Below are positions 8,231 to 15,555 of a stretch of DNA of 64,000 nucleotides, one piece after another; position 1 is the first letter of the stretch, and the number at the start of each line of letters is the position of its first letter. A program made the position numbers and the translations under genes. The notes under the pieces were generated by a model. That model was not told the origin of the DNA. It saw nothing but the letters and a program-made list of their open reading frames with translations, and made no database searches. Source of the stretch: Mycolicibacterium phocaicum (GTDB lineage: Bacteria; Actinomycetota; Actinomycetes; Mycobacteriales; Mycobacteriaceae); contig NZ_AP022616.1 in NCBI RefSeq assembly GCF_010731115.1, positions 3,720,001 to 3,784,000 of the forward strand, given 5' to 3'.

Positions 8231-8638
8231 TCAGCCTCGGCCGGTGATGCCCGCGCCGCCCATCCACAGCGGCGGTTCGCAGTGATCACCGGCCGCGGTA
8301 TGCGGGACCAACCCGCGCCAGCGCTGACGGCGCGTCATCCGGTCGTAGTGTCCGGCGGCGACCGACTTCAGAAAGTCCACACTGTCGCTCAGGTAATCCA
8401 GACCGTAGCCGGTCAGTACATACGTGGGCAGGCCCGGCAACGACTGCTCCGAGATGTCGTATCGCTCGCTGCGGTGGTGCGTCCCGCGATCATCGACCTC
8501 GGCTGTCCACCGCAGTGCCGACGGCACGTGCCGCGCCGCCGCCGTCGCCGTCGCCTCTACGGCCGTCCGCCAGTCGACACCGGTCCCGGGCGCGATCCAG
8601 AAGGGCGCCGGGATTTCGCGGACGATCTCTGTCCTCAT
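8231..8638 (-). CDS. Hypothetical protein
   Basis: The 135-residue frame starts at ATG 8638, which has an AAGGGGG site about 6 bases upstream; a GTG at 8665 lacks one. The sequence shows an N-terminal strand (MRTEIVREIPAPFW), alternating strands containing WTAEVDDRGTHHRSERYDI, and a helical part with YGLDYLSDSVDFLKSVAAGHYDRM. I recognise no family or catalytic motif. It sits 58 bases upstream of the SDR operon on the same strand, so it may share its regulation. Confidence 0.55.
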   Translation of the reverse strand: MRTEIVREIPAPFWIAPGTGVDWRTAVEATATAAARHVPSALRWTAEVDDRGTHHRSERYDISEQSLPGLPTYVLTGYGLDYLSDSVDFLKSVAAGHYDRMTRRQRWRGLVPHTAAGDHCEPPLWMGGAGITGRG

Positions 8639-8759
8639 GCCGATCCCCTTCCGCAGCTCGTGCACCGAGTGTGAGCGCGGGCGACGCGGTCGGGGAAGTG
8701 CTTCCTACGCCAGCGGGCCGTTTCCTCGCACGAATCACAGATTGGCCCGCCAGCGTGGG

Positions 8760-8954
8760 CTACAGCCGGTACATCTCGCGCTCGGTGGCCGCTTCGTCGA
8801 AAAGCAGGTCGGGCCGTCCCCGATGCGCGGTGTGCGCCCGCGCGGCGGCGATCCGGGCCGCCCAGGCGGGATTTCCAATTATGTTGCGCCGGAATCGAGT
8901 TCGCGGTACGAGGACGACCGCGGCCAGGCTCGGCCGGCAGGAGAATGCAGTCAT
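8760..8954 (-). CDS. Possible small hypothetical protein
   Basis: A 64-residue frame in an otherwise empty 420-base stretch. The second half (PAWAARIAAARAHTAHRGRP, then DLLFDEAATEREMYRL) has strongly G/C-biased third positions like real genes here. The first half is less convincing. An AGGG motif precedes the ATG by about 7 bases. No family recognised; it could be a remnant. Confidence 0.35.
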   Translation of the reverse strand: MTAFSCRPSLAAVVLVPRTRFRRNIIGNPAWAARIAAARAHTAHRGRPDLLFDEAATEREMYRL

Positions 8955-9060
8955 CGACGAACCCTATGAGCCGAGACCACCGTCGGGCATCGTGCTGGGG
9001 ACGGCTCCGTCCTCATACCGGGGGCGGAGCGCGCTGTTCACCTTCCTGCGCGCAGGCGGA

Positions 9061-9516
9061 TCAGACGGACTCGACCTCGGCCTTGATGCGGTTGAGAGTG
9101 GTCCTCATGTCCCGGATGTTGCGCCGGGTGCGCAGCTGGCCGCCGAAAATGCCGAACACGGTGTCGAGCAGGCCGGGCGTCATCCAGAACGACTCGGTGA
9201 CATCAGTGCCATCGCCGGCGGGCGCCAGGGCGTAGTGCCAGTTGTTCACCGCCTTGTCGCCGGCAAGCACCGCGAAGCCGAACTCGCTCCCGGGTTCGCA
9301 GGCCGTGACCCGGCACGTCGTCCAGTAGATCGGCCCGATCTCGTTGCGCTTGACGTGGCCGCGGAACAGCGCGCCCAGTGCGGGTCCGGTGGCTCCGTCC
9401 AGCCATTCCGACTCGAATACTTCGGGCGAGTATTTCGGGGTGTTGCGAATATCGGCAATCAGATTCCAGACCTGATCGGCCCGCGCGTTCATGTGGACGG
9501 TAACCGAACCCTTCAT
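9061..9516 (-). CDS. SRPBCC family protein (polyketide cyclase/dehydrase-like)
   Basis: The 151-residue protein fits the START/SRPBCC helix-grip fold: an initial strand VTVHMNARADQVWNLIADI, then PKYSPEVFESEW, a middle sheet with an F-R-G-H-V-K-R-N segment, the strand VTESFWM and a long C-terminal helix ending RTTLNRIKAEVESV. Mycobacteria carry many such lipid- or polyketide-binding proteins. The gene stands alone on the minus strand at the edge of the accessory metabolic block, with no close partner. Confidence 0.8.
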   Translation of the reverse strand: MKGSVTVHMNARADQVWNLIADIRNTPKYSPEVFESEWLDGATGPALGALFRGHVKRNEIGPIYWTTCRVTACEPGSEFGFAVLAGDKAVNNWHYALAPAGDGTDVTESFWMTPGLLDTVFGIFGGQLRTRRNIRDMRTTLNRIKAEVESV

Positions 9517-9901
9517 GGCGCAATCCTATCGATCGGTGCCGCCCCGTACACCCATCAATTTTGCCCGCGAATTGCTTAAGAGCGTCGCGGCCGCCGTTTA
9601 AGTGCGAATCAATCGCCGCTAGCCGGCATTCGAGTTCGTGCCCACCTCCGTGAGCGCCGTGCCGAGATTAAAGCTCCTTGCGTCACGGACCTAACGCACC
9701 AGGGGCTCAACGGCTTCAAACAATTTCAACAAGTCGAGCGCGAATTCACCTTGATGGATCCGCACGAACCTCGTCATGCCTCGTACTTCCGCAACGACGA
9801 GACGTGCACGTCCGAGTTTCACCAATGTCGGCCCAGACTTAGATACCGCGTCATCCGTATTCGTACCTAGGTGCGCGGCGCGACGAGCACGTAAGAGGGA
9901 C
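9517..9901. other. Gene-free stretch downstream of the ATPase-PIN-ligase operon
   Basis: About 385 bases with stop codons in all frames and no coding bias that I trust. A plus-strand frame at 9776-10072 lies mostly opposite the ligase gene and is rejected. I searched for a copy of the tRNA-Leu 3' end as an attachment site and saw none. The stretch has more A/T than the neighbouring genes and may mark the border of acquired DNA. Confidence 0.5.
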
Positions 9902-10570
9902 CTAGCGCGCCAGGCGGTTCATCGACCGCTGCCCCGACATCCAGTGGCGATCGATCTGCTGCACGAACTCCGGACGGACCAACTTTGCGCGCTGCTGCGG
10001 ACCGTCGATCGTTATCGTGCGCGCAATGACCCCCTCCATCTGCTCGTGCCCCACTCGACTCCGACAAATTAGTCGCGTCAGATCGTCGACGGCGAAATAC
10101 CCGACTCCCAAGAAGGGAACGGTGCAGAGCCCGAGTTCTTCAGCGAGCGCGTCACGCATGTCGGGCTCCCAGAATCGGCCGGACCTACGCTCGTACACGT
10201 CGAACACGAGGAACCAGTCAGGCAGGCTTTCGTAGCGCACGCTATGTGTGACAGCGCACCACTCACCAAAAATAATCAAGTCGTCGTTGAGTCCTTGTTC
10301 GAGTCGCCGCTGCCGCGGCGCGACCCATGTCGCGAGGCCACGAAAATGGCGTCCCCCAGGCTGAACGTAGCTACCGCGTGCCTGGAACTGCAGGCCTTGG
10401 TCGCCGCTTGAGATACCGAGGTTCTGTCCGTCCACTTTCTCCTCGACGTGCAGAACCCGCGTCAGGAACTCGTCGCGTTCGGTCTTCGTGAGGACTTTGT
10501 CATCGCGTACATCGATGCCCGGCGGGCGGACCAGGTAGGGAGTCGACGGGAATCTGACGAACTCTGTCAC
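9902..10570 (-). CDS. RNA ligase family protein (nucleotidyltransferase superfamily)
   Basis: The 222-residue product carries the motifs of ATP-dependent RNA ligases in order. Motif I is EKVDGQN with the adenylated Lys45 (K-x-D-G). Then come FGEWCA (motif IIIa), WFLVFDVYERR (motif III), EGVIART (motif IV) and AKLVRPEF (motif V). It is shorter than T4 Rnl2 (334 residues) and appears to be the catalytic core without an added C-terminal domain. The start is GTG at 10570, overlapping the PIN gene stop by four bases. The gene ends a coupled three-gene operon with a nuclease and an ATPase, suggesting repair or modification of RNA breaks. The substrate is unknown. Confidence 0.8.
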   Translation of the reverse strand: MTEFVRFPSTPYLVRPPGIDVRDDKVLTKTERDEFLTRVLHVEEKVDGQNLGISSGDQGLQFQARGSYVQPGGRHFRGLATWVAPRQRRLEQGLNDDLIIFGEWCAVTHSVRYESLPDWFLVFDVYERRSGRFWEPDMRDALAEELGLCTVPFLGVGYFAVDDLTRLICRSRVGHEQMEGVIARTITIDGPQQRAKLVRPEFVQQIDRHWMSGQRSMNRLAR

Positions 10571-11076
10571 GGTGCGTCGCGGTCGAATTTTTTGCGGTAG
10601 GCGGCACGGATCGAGGGTTCGTGGGCGTACTCAACGCTTACGCCGTGCCGACGAAGCACTTCGCCCCAGTCGAGCCACTTGGTATCGGTGGCCTGCACGA
10701 CCGGAACGCGAGCGACTTTCGCGGCAGCGACAAACTTGCGGTCGGAAGGGTCGATCGCGTCATGGTCCCCGTCCAGAACCCCGTAAGTACTGGTGCCCGG
10801 TTGGCCGGGTTGGATATCAGGACGCATTGCAGCGTCCCACCGGTAGCGGTTGTCGTGGATGTAACGAATGAATGTGTCACCCAAACTAGGTTGTCCGCTC
10901 AGATCAAGCTGATGAGAGTACTCTTCGAAGATCTCGCCGCCTGCGTCGGTGACGACCGGAATGCGATCATCGATGATGTTCTCGAGCATTTCTTCGCAGG
11001 CGTCTCGGAGCTCGCGGGAGTGGCCCTCGGGCAGCTTCACCACCAGCGGGACGTTGGTGTCAATAACGCGCGTCAT
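10567..11076 (-). CDS. PIN-like domain nuclease
   Basis: The 169-residue protein starts VIDTNVPLV, the first PIN strand, with Asp6. Further conserved acidic positions are Glu48 (GGEIFEEY), Asp112 (PSDRKFVAAA) and Asp131 (VVQATDTKW), matching the four-acid metal site of PIN ribonucleases. A helical insertion between residues 55 and 100 is longer than in minimal VapC toxins, and no antitoxin gene is adjacent. ATG 11076 overlaps the ATPase stop (ATGA), and its own stop overlaps the ligase GTG. It is predicted to cleave RNA, with activity possibly controlled by the ATPase. Confidence 0.78.
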   Translation of the reverse strand: MTRVIDTNVPLVVKLPEGHSRELRDACEEMLENIIDDRIPVVTDAGGEIFEEYSHQLDLSGQPSLGDTFIRYIHDNRYRWDAAMRPDIQPGQPGTSTYGVLDGDHDAIDPSDRKFVAAAKVARVPVVQATDTKWLDWGEVLRRHGVSVEYAHEPSIRAAYRKKFDRDAP

Positions 11077-12455
11077 CGCGATTCGGCATTTCGGCGAGCC
11101 CGGGCACTCCGTGATTGCGCGATAATGTCAGCCGCCGAGTCCCCGAAGAAGTGCTCGGGCCAGTTGTACACGTTCCCGTACTCATCGAAGTCCAGAGCGT
11201 CAATCTTTGACCCGCCCTTTCTAGAATTCACCACATAGCACCGCACATGCGCAGGATCGACCTTTTGCTCAGCCACTCGTCGAAGTAACCGCCGAAGCAA
11301 GTGCTCAGAGTGGGATTCGACTATGAACTGGGTATTGCGCGGTGAGCTTTCTTCGCGCGCCGCGATAGCAGCAATGAACAGGTCGGCGAGACCGGCCTGT
11401 ACTGCAGGATGCAGATGTATCTCTGGCTGCTCCATAACGACCGTCGACCCCGGAGCAGCGTAGAACGCCTCAACGATCACTGGCAGTACCTGGGAAACAC
11501 CGAATCCGACATCCGTCAGCAGGACTTCTCGGCGGCTGCCCGGCGTGGTTACTCGCACTTCGTACTCATCGCGCCCTTCCCCAATCTGCGCGACGGTGAA
11601 CTTGTCGATAACCCCTAGGTCCTGCAGCCATTGCGCAACCAGCACCTGCAGGGACTTCGTTCTCTGCTTCTCAGCAAAGTTGAACTTACGTGCGCGACCG
11701 GCGAGGAGCGCCTCGATCGATTGCTCACCGCGCCAGCCGACATGGCTGACCTCTTCACCAGACCATCGATACAAACGGCTAGGTTTTTCGCGCAATGGTC
11801 CTAGGTAGTTGATCGCACGCAGTTGCTCTTCAAGAGCCAGAGTCAAGTCCGCAGCGAAATCGAGGTACTGGTACCTAGTCGGTAGGTCGTCTGGAAATGC
11901 GTGAAACTGAGAGGGCGCTGACACTGGCCATTTGCGGCCCAACGTACGCACTAGTTCAATGCCCTCAGCGCGAACCACGTACCGGCCGTCGCTGCCGCGC
12001 TCACTGCCCAACCGCAGGACTTCAGACCCACCAGCGCCCAGTTGATATGAGTAGTTGTCTACACGCAGCCGTGGCGGCGCATCGGCCGTGGCGCTGATCG
12101 CAGCCTTGAATCCCATGTCGTGGCCACTCAGCCGGGTTTTTTGGCGGCCATAGACGATCTGCAGCGGCGCTGATCGACGCCAGTCAAGCTCAAACTCAAG
12201 GGGCAAGTTGACATTTGCGTTGCGCAGCAAACTTGAATAGCTGCCGAGGTCGACGGGGGTCCGGTCATCGCCGGTGTGCAGGACACGTCGGCGATCCGGA
12301 GATTCCATGGTCTGCTGAAGCATCAGAAGAAATTGATGCAGGCTCGACTTCCCCGACGAGTTCGCCCCGAACAGAATCGTCAGCGGGGCTAGTTCTACAT
12401 CACCGGTGTCTTCCCACGCCTTGAAGTTCTTCAATCGTAGTCGAGTGAGCATCAT
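11073..12455 (-). CDS. AAA family ATPase of the OLD/DUF3696 type
   Basis: From ATG 12455 the product is 460 residues. The N-terminus is SMC/RecF-like: LTRLRLKNFKAW, then LAPLTILFGANSSGKSS with Walker A at residues 30-38. Near residue 320-360 it has the signature-like DVGFGVSQVLPVIVEAFY and the Walker B region STVVMEQPEIHLHP, then QFIVESHSEHLL. The C-terminal YNWPEHFFGD is typical of DUF3696. An AAGGGGG site sits against the tandem ATG ATG; a TTG at 12497 would add 14 residues but lacks a binding site. First gene of the coupled operon. Such ATPases commonly gate nuclease effectors in phage-defence systems; that role here is inference. Confidence 0.8.
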   Translation of the reverse strand: MMLTRLRLKNFKAWEDTGDVELAPLTILFGANSSGKSSLHQFLLMLQQTMESPDRRRVLHTGDDRTPVDLGSYSSLLRNANVNLPLEFELDWRRSAPLQIVYGRQKTRLSGHDMGFKAAISATADAPPRLRVDNYSYQLGAGGSEVLRLGSERGSDGRYVVRAEGIELVRTLGRKWPVSAPSQFHAFPDDLPTRYQYLDFAADLTLALEEQLRAINYLGPLREKPSRLYRWSGEEVSHVGWRGEQSIEALLAGRARKFNFAEKQRTKSLQVLVAQWLQDLGVIDKFTVAQIGEGRDEYEVRVTTPGSRREVLLTDVGFGVSQVLPVIVEAFYAAPGSTVVMEQPEIHLHPAVQAGLADLFIAAIAAREESSPRNTQFIVESHSEHLLRRLLRRVAEQKVDPAHVRCYVVNSRKGGSKIDALDFDEYGNVYNWPEHFFGDSAADIIAQSRSARARRNAESR

Positions 12456-13042
12456 CCCCCTTCTGTTGCGGGCGTCCCGGCGCAACCATACTGACAATGC
12501 TGAGGTAGACGCATTCCTTCGGTTCTCAGCATCGCACCGGCGCGTCTCAAGCTCGGTCGCCGAGTTCAGTGCTGTGGGCTAGTTCGATTAACTTGTAGCA
12601 TTCGGCGATCTAGGTGTCGGTCTCGGCGGCATGTCTCATCGGATAGGCCACGATGCACTGCCATTCATCGACATATTCGCGGCTGGCGTTTTGCGGGAGC
12701 CATCGCACTCTGCCGATGACAGGCGGCCTGCAGTACTGTCGCAAATGGACCAGACGTGCTGTTCCATGCGAGCCGCAGTTCCGATCTGCAGATTCGCGCA
12801 CATTGCCGAGAGCGCTGCTCTTTTAGCGCGCTATTGCATCCCAGTGGCGAGGTGGCCATTGGGAAGCCGCGGAGGTCGAAGGTTCGCTCTGATTACGCAG
12901 GCATCAGGCGGCCCTAGCCATGTCGCCACGCCACCCTGACGCTTGTGGCCTCGCGATCCAACAGACCGAGCCAGCACCGCGACTGTAAGTACTGTGCTCG
13001 AATTCGAGTCAATTCGCTCGCACAGCAGCGCCCGACAGAAGC
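12456..13042. other. Gene-free stretch between the ATPase operon and tRNA-Leu
   Basis: About 590 bases with only short frames (the longest about 60-100 codons on either strand) that lack the local third-position bias and any recognisable domain. It must contain the ATPase operon promoter near 12500-12600. Its position just 3' of a tRNA gene is typical of the edge of integrated DNA, but no integrase remnant was identified. Confidence 0.5.
12497..12532. promoter_or_regulatory. Inverted repeat upstream of the ATPase operon
   Basis: ATGCTGAG (12497-12504) and CTCAGCAT (12525-12532) are perfect 8-base arms separated by 20 bases, 42 bases upstream of the ATPase start. They could form an operator half-site pair or a hairpin in the 5' leader. 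No regulator gene is adjacent, so an autoregulatory role is only a possibility. Confidence 0.35.
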
Positions 13043-13077
13043 AAAAGCCGCGAATCCGAACCGGATTCGCGGCTTTT
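13043..13077 (-). terminator. Intrinsic terminator of tRNA-Leu
   Basis: AAAAGCCGCGAATCCG, a 3-base loop, then its exact reverse complement form a 16-base perfect stem that ends in a T run on the minus strand. It lies 6 bases past the 3' end of tRNA-Leu. The A run on the other side could also stop plus-strand transcription. Confidence 0.88.
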
Positions 13078-13083
13078 GTTGAG

Positions 13084-13166
13084 TGGGCGAAGGGGGACTT
13101 GAACCCCCACGTCCCGAAGGACACTGGCACCTGAAGCCAGCGCGTCTGCCATTCCGCCACTCGCCC
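13084..13166 (-). tRNA. tRNA-Leu (CAG)
   Basis: On the minus strand a GGGCGAG acceptor strand pairs with TTCGCCC, followed by discriminator A. The D-arm (GGCGGAATGGCAGACGCG), anticodon loop CTTCAGGTG with anticodon CAG, a long class II variable arm (TGTCCTTCGGGACG) and the T-arm GGGGGTTCAAGTCCCCC are all visible. The length of about 83 bases fits a leucine tRNA. CCA is not encoded. It is followed by a strong terminator and then the ATPase-PIN-ligase islet. Confidence 0.95.
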
Positions 13167-13442
13167 CAAACAACTGGGAGAGAGTATCACCACCCCCACC
13201 CCCGGCTCCAAATCCGCGCCTGACCACCGGATACGGCCCAATTCGGCCCGCCGCGACCGCGAAATCCAGCGATCGGCCGGTCCGCGTGCCGGCCGGCCAC
13301 CTCCTGACCTGCGGCTTTCGAATTCTCACGATTCTGTTGGTCACGTATTGCAAGGTCAGGCCGATACCATGCGTAACAGTGGTGTCCGCGGTTATCGCGC
13401 ACATCACATCTGGACCACCGAGACGAAGCGAGGCAGGGGGAC

Positions 13443-14963
13443 ATGGGTCTGGTCGACCGGATCGAGCGCAAGCTCGAGACCACGGTCGGAGACGCTTTTG
13501 CCCGCGTCTTCGGGGGGTCGATCGCACCCCCGGAAGTCGAGGCCGCCCTCCAGCGGGAAGCCGAATCCGGTGCCCGTGATGTCGGTGGCGGCCGTATTTT
13601 GGCACCGAACGAATACGTCATTACGCTCAGTAACACCGATTTCGAGAAGGTGAACGCCGATCCTGACCTCACACCCAGTGCTTTTGCCAAACACCTTGAG
13701 GGATTCGTCCATGAGCGGGGATGGCAAACGTATGGTGAGGTGGTCGTCAGGTTTGAGCCGTCACCTGGCCTTCATACCGGCCAATTCCGCGCCCACGGCG
13801 CGGTCAACCCCGACTCAACCGCCGGGCCACCGCGGCCGGCACCCAGCGACCGCGTGCACACCGCAGAACCAGGAGTACCAACGATGACTGACAACCCGAC
13901 CCACCGTCCCGGCCCGGGACAGGGCCAGCCAGGCGACGAGTACGACTACGGACGGCAGCCCGACGAGCAGCGCGGTCAGCAGTACCCGCAGGACCCGAGC
14001 CAGGGCTACGGCCAGCCACCGCAGGGTTACGGCCAGCAGGGCGGCTACGGCGCGCCGCAGGGTGGCCCCGGATACGGCCAGCAGGGTGGCTATGGCCAGC
14101 CCGAGCAGGCCGGTTACGGCGCCGGCCCGTCGGGGTACGGCCAGGGCGGCTTCGGCGGCCCGCAGGGTGGTCCTCCCGGACCGCCGCCGGTCGGTCCTCA
14201 GCATGGTTACGGCCAGCCCGAGCAGGGTTACGGCCAGCAGAGCTACGGCCAGCAGCCCGAACAGGGCTACGGCGGCCAGCAGGGCGGCTACGGCCAGCCC
14301 CCGCAGGGCGGTTATGGGCAGCCCGAGCAAGGTGGCTACGGCCAGGGCGGCTACGGCCAGCCCCAGCAGGGCGGTTACGGCCAGCCCGAACAGGGCTACG
14401 GCGGCCAGCAGGGCGGCTACGGCCAGCCCCAGCAGGGTGGCTACGGCCAGGGCGGCTACGGCGAGCAGAACTACGGCCAGCCGCAGCAGCAGGGCTACGG
14501 CCAGGCGCCGGCCGATCAGGGCTACGGTCATGCCCCCGCTGATCAGGGATACGGTCAGGCGCCGGCGCCGGGTGGCTACGGCGACCAGGGTTACGGTGGC
14601 GGCGCTGGCGCCGGCTACGCCGAGCCCGACTACGGTCAGCCGGCCGGCGGCTACGGCGGTGGCTACGGCGCCGCGGGCGCGAACGTCACCCTCCAGCTCG
14701 ACGACGGCAGCGGCCGCACCTACCAGCTGCGCGAAGGCGCCAACGTCATCGGCCGCGGCCAGGACGCGCAGTTCCGTCTGCCCGACACCGGCGTTTCGCG
14801 CCGGCACCTCGAAATCCGCTGGGACGGCCACACGGCGCTGCTCTCGGATCTGAACTCGACCAACGGCACCACCGTCAACAACGCCCCGGTGCAGGAGTGG
14901 CAGCTGGCCGACGGCGACGTCATCCGGGTGGGTCACTCCGAGATCGTGGTCCGCGTTCACTGA
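13443..14963 (+). CDS. fhaA: FHA domain protein FhaA
   Basis: The 506-residue product matches FhaA (Rv0020c in M. tuberculosis): an N-terminal DUF3662 domain (about residues 1-115, [20 protein letters not shown]), a long Gly/Tyr/Gln/Pro-rich linker (about 140-410) and a C-terminal FHA domain (about 414-506) with [21 protein letters not shown] and LNSTNGT. FHA domains bind phosphothreonine. In mycobacteria FhaA binds the phosphorylated pseudokinase domain of MurJ and restrains peptidoglycan precursor export. A GGCAGGGGG site precedes the ATG. It is first in line with the fhaB-pknB operon but separated from fhaB by 124 bases containing a hairpin. Confidence 0.95.
   Translation: MGLVDRIERKLETTVGDAFARVFGGSIAPPEVEAALQREAESGARDVGGGRILAPNEYVITLSNTDFEKVNADPDLTPSAFAKHLEGFVHERGWQTYGEVVVRFEPSPGLHTGQFRAHGAVNPDSTAGPPRPAPSDRVHTAEPGVPTMTDNPTHRPGPGQGQPGDEYDYGRQPDEQRGQQYPQDPSQGYGQPPQGYGQQGGYGAPQGGPGYGQQGGYGQPEQAGYGAGPSGYGQGGFGGPQGGPPGPPPVGPQHGYGQPEQGYGQQSYGQQPEQGYGGQQGGYGQPPQGGYGQPEQGGYGQGGYGQPQQGGYGQPEQGYGGQQGGYGQPQQGGYGQGGYGEQNYGQPQQQGYGQAPADQGYGHAPADQGYGQAPAPGGYGDQGYGGGAGAGYAEPDYGQPAGGYGGGYGAAGANVTLQLDDGSGRTYQLREGANVIGRGQDAQFRLPDTGVSRRHLEIRWDGHTALLSDLNSTNGTTVNNAPVQEWQLADGDVIRVGHSEIVVRVH
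14002..14670 (+). repeat. GYGQ-type tandem repeats inside fhaA
   Basis: Degenerate in-frame repeats of the kind GGYGQPEQ / QGYGQQ run through the linker of FhaA, with roughly 40 copies of a GYG core. The DNA reads as variants of ggctacggccagccc. Low-complexity linkers of this kind vary in length between strains and can drive weak multivalent contacts. Confidence 0.85.
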
Positions 14964-14976
14964 GCCCGGTTTCTGT

Positions 14977-15008
14977 CACCGGCCGGATGATGTTCGCACC
15001 GGCCGGTG
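14977..15008. terminator. Hairpin between fhaA and fhaB
   Basis: CACCGGCCGG and CCGGCCGGTG form a perfect 10-base stem with a 12-base loop, 14 bases after the fhaA stop. There is no T run, so it may be an attenuator, a processing site or a weak terminator separating fhaA from the downstream operon. Confidence 0.4.
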
Positions 15009-15087
15009 AGCGCCAAAGTATCGTGACGATGCCGACGGCTACCGGGCACCGGGCCCAGCCTCGACGCGGCAACGGAGAGGACGTCGG

Positions 15088-15555
15088 ATGCAGGGGTTAG
15101 TTCTGCAGCTGACGCGGGTCGGTTTCCTCCTGTTGCTCTGGCTTTTCATCTGGTCGGTACTGCGTGTCCTGCGCACCGACATCTACGCACCCACCGGAGC
15201 CGTCATGGTGCGGCGCGGCCTGGCGTTCCGTGGCACCCTGCTGCCCAACCGGGACCGACGCCGGTACGCGCGCCAGTTGGTGGTGACCGAAGGCGCCCTC
15301 TCGGGCACCCGGATCACCCTGACCAGCCAGCCCGTTCTGATCGGCCGGGCCGACGACTCCACGTTGGTGCTCACCGACGACTACGCCTCGACACGGCACG
15401 CCCGGCTGTCGCCGAGAGGCTCCGAGTGGTACGTCGAAGACCTAGGATCGACCAACGGTACATACCTGGACAGGGCGAAAGTGACGACGGCGGTAAGGGT
15501 TCCAATGGGAACGCCGGTTCGAATCGGCAAGACGGTAATTGAGCTGCGCCCGTGA
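15088..15555 (+). CDS. fhaB: FHA domain protein FhaB (FipA)
   Basis: The 155-residue protein has one N-terminal membrane segment (about residues 5-28, VGFLLLLWLFIWSVLRVL) and a C-terminal FHA domain with ISG-like core GRADDSTLVLTDDYASTRHA and DLGSTNGTYLDRAKV. The orthologue (Rv0019c, also called FipA) binds phosphorylated division proteins and helps the divisome under stress. A GGAGAGGA site precedes the ATG. Its stop overlaps the GTG start of pstP (GTGA), so the two are coupled. Confidence 0.93.
   Translation: MQGLVLQLTRVGFLLLLWLFIWSVLRVLRTDIYAPTGAVMVRRGLAFRGTLLPNRDRRRYARQLVVTEGALSGTRITLTSQPVLIGRADDSTLVLTDDYASTRHARLSPRGSEWYVEDLGSTNGTYLDRAKVTTAVRVPMGTPVRIGKTVIELRP

Noticed and set aside
9776..10072. 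98-codon plus-strand frame
   Set aside because: Mostly antisense to the RNA ligase gene, no domain and no binding site.
10567..11076. VapC toxin of a VapBC toxin-antitoxin pair
   Set aside because: The fold is PIN-like, but no small antitoxin precedes it; it is coupled to an ATPase and a ligase instead, and it is longer than VapC.
12610..12939. Short frames on both strands in the gap near tRNA-Leu
   Set aside because: They overlap one another, lack third-position bias and give no recognisable product.
9517..13166. Direct repeats marking an integration (att) site from tRNA-Leu
   Set aside because: The 3' end sequence of tRNA-Leu was not found again around 9500-9900, so no site could be named.
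14002..14670. Possible CRISPR-like repeat array
   Set aside because: The periodicity is codon-based inside fhaA, with no equal-length unique spacers; no cas genes occur in the window.
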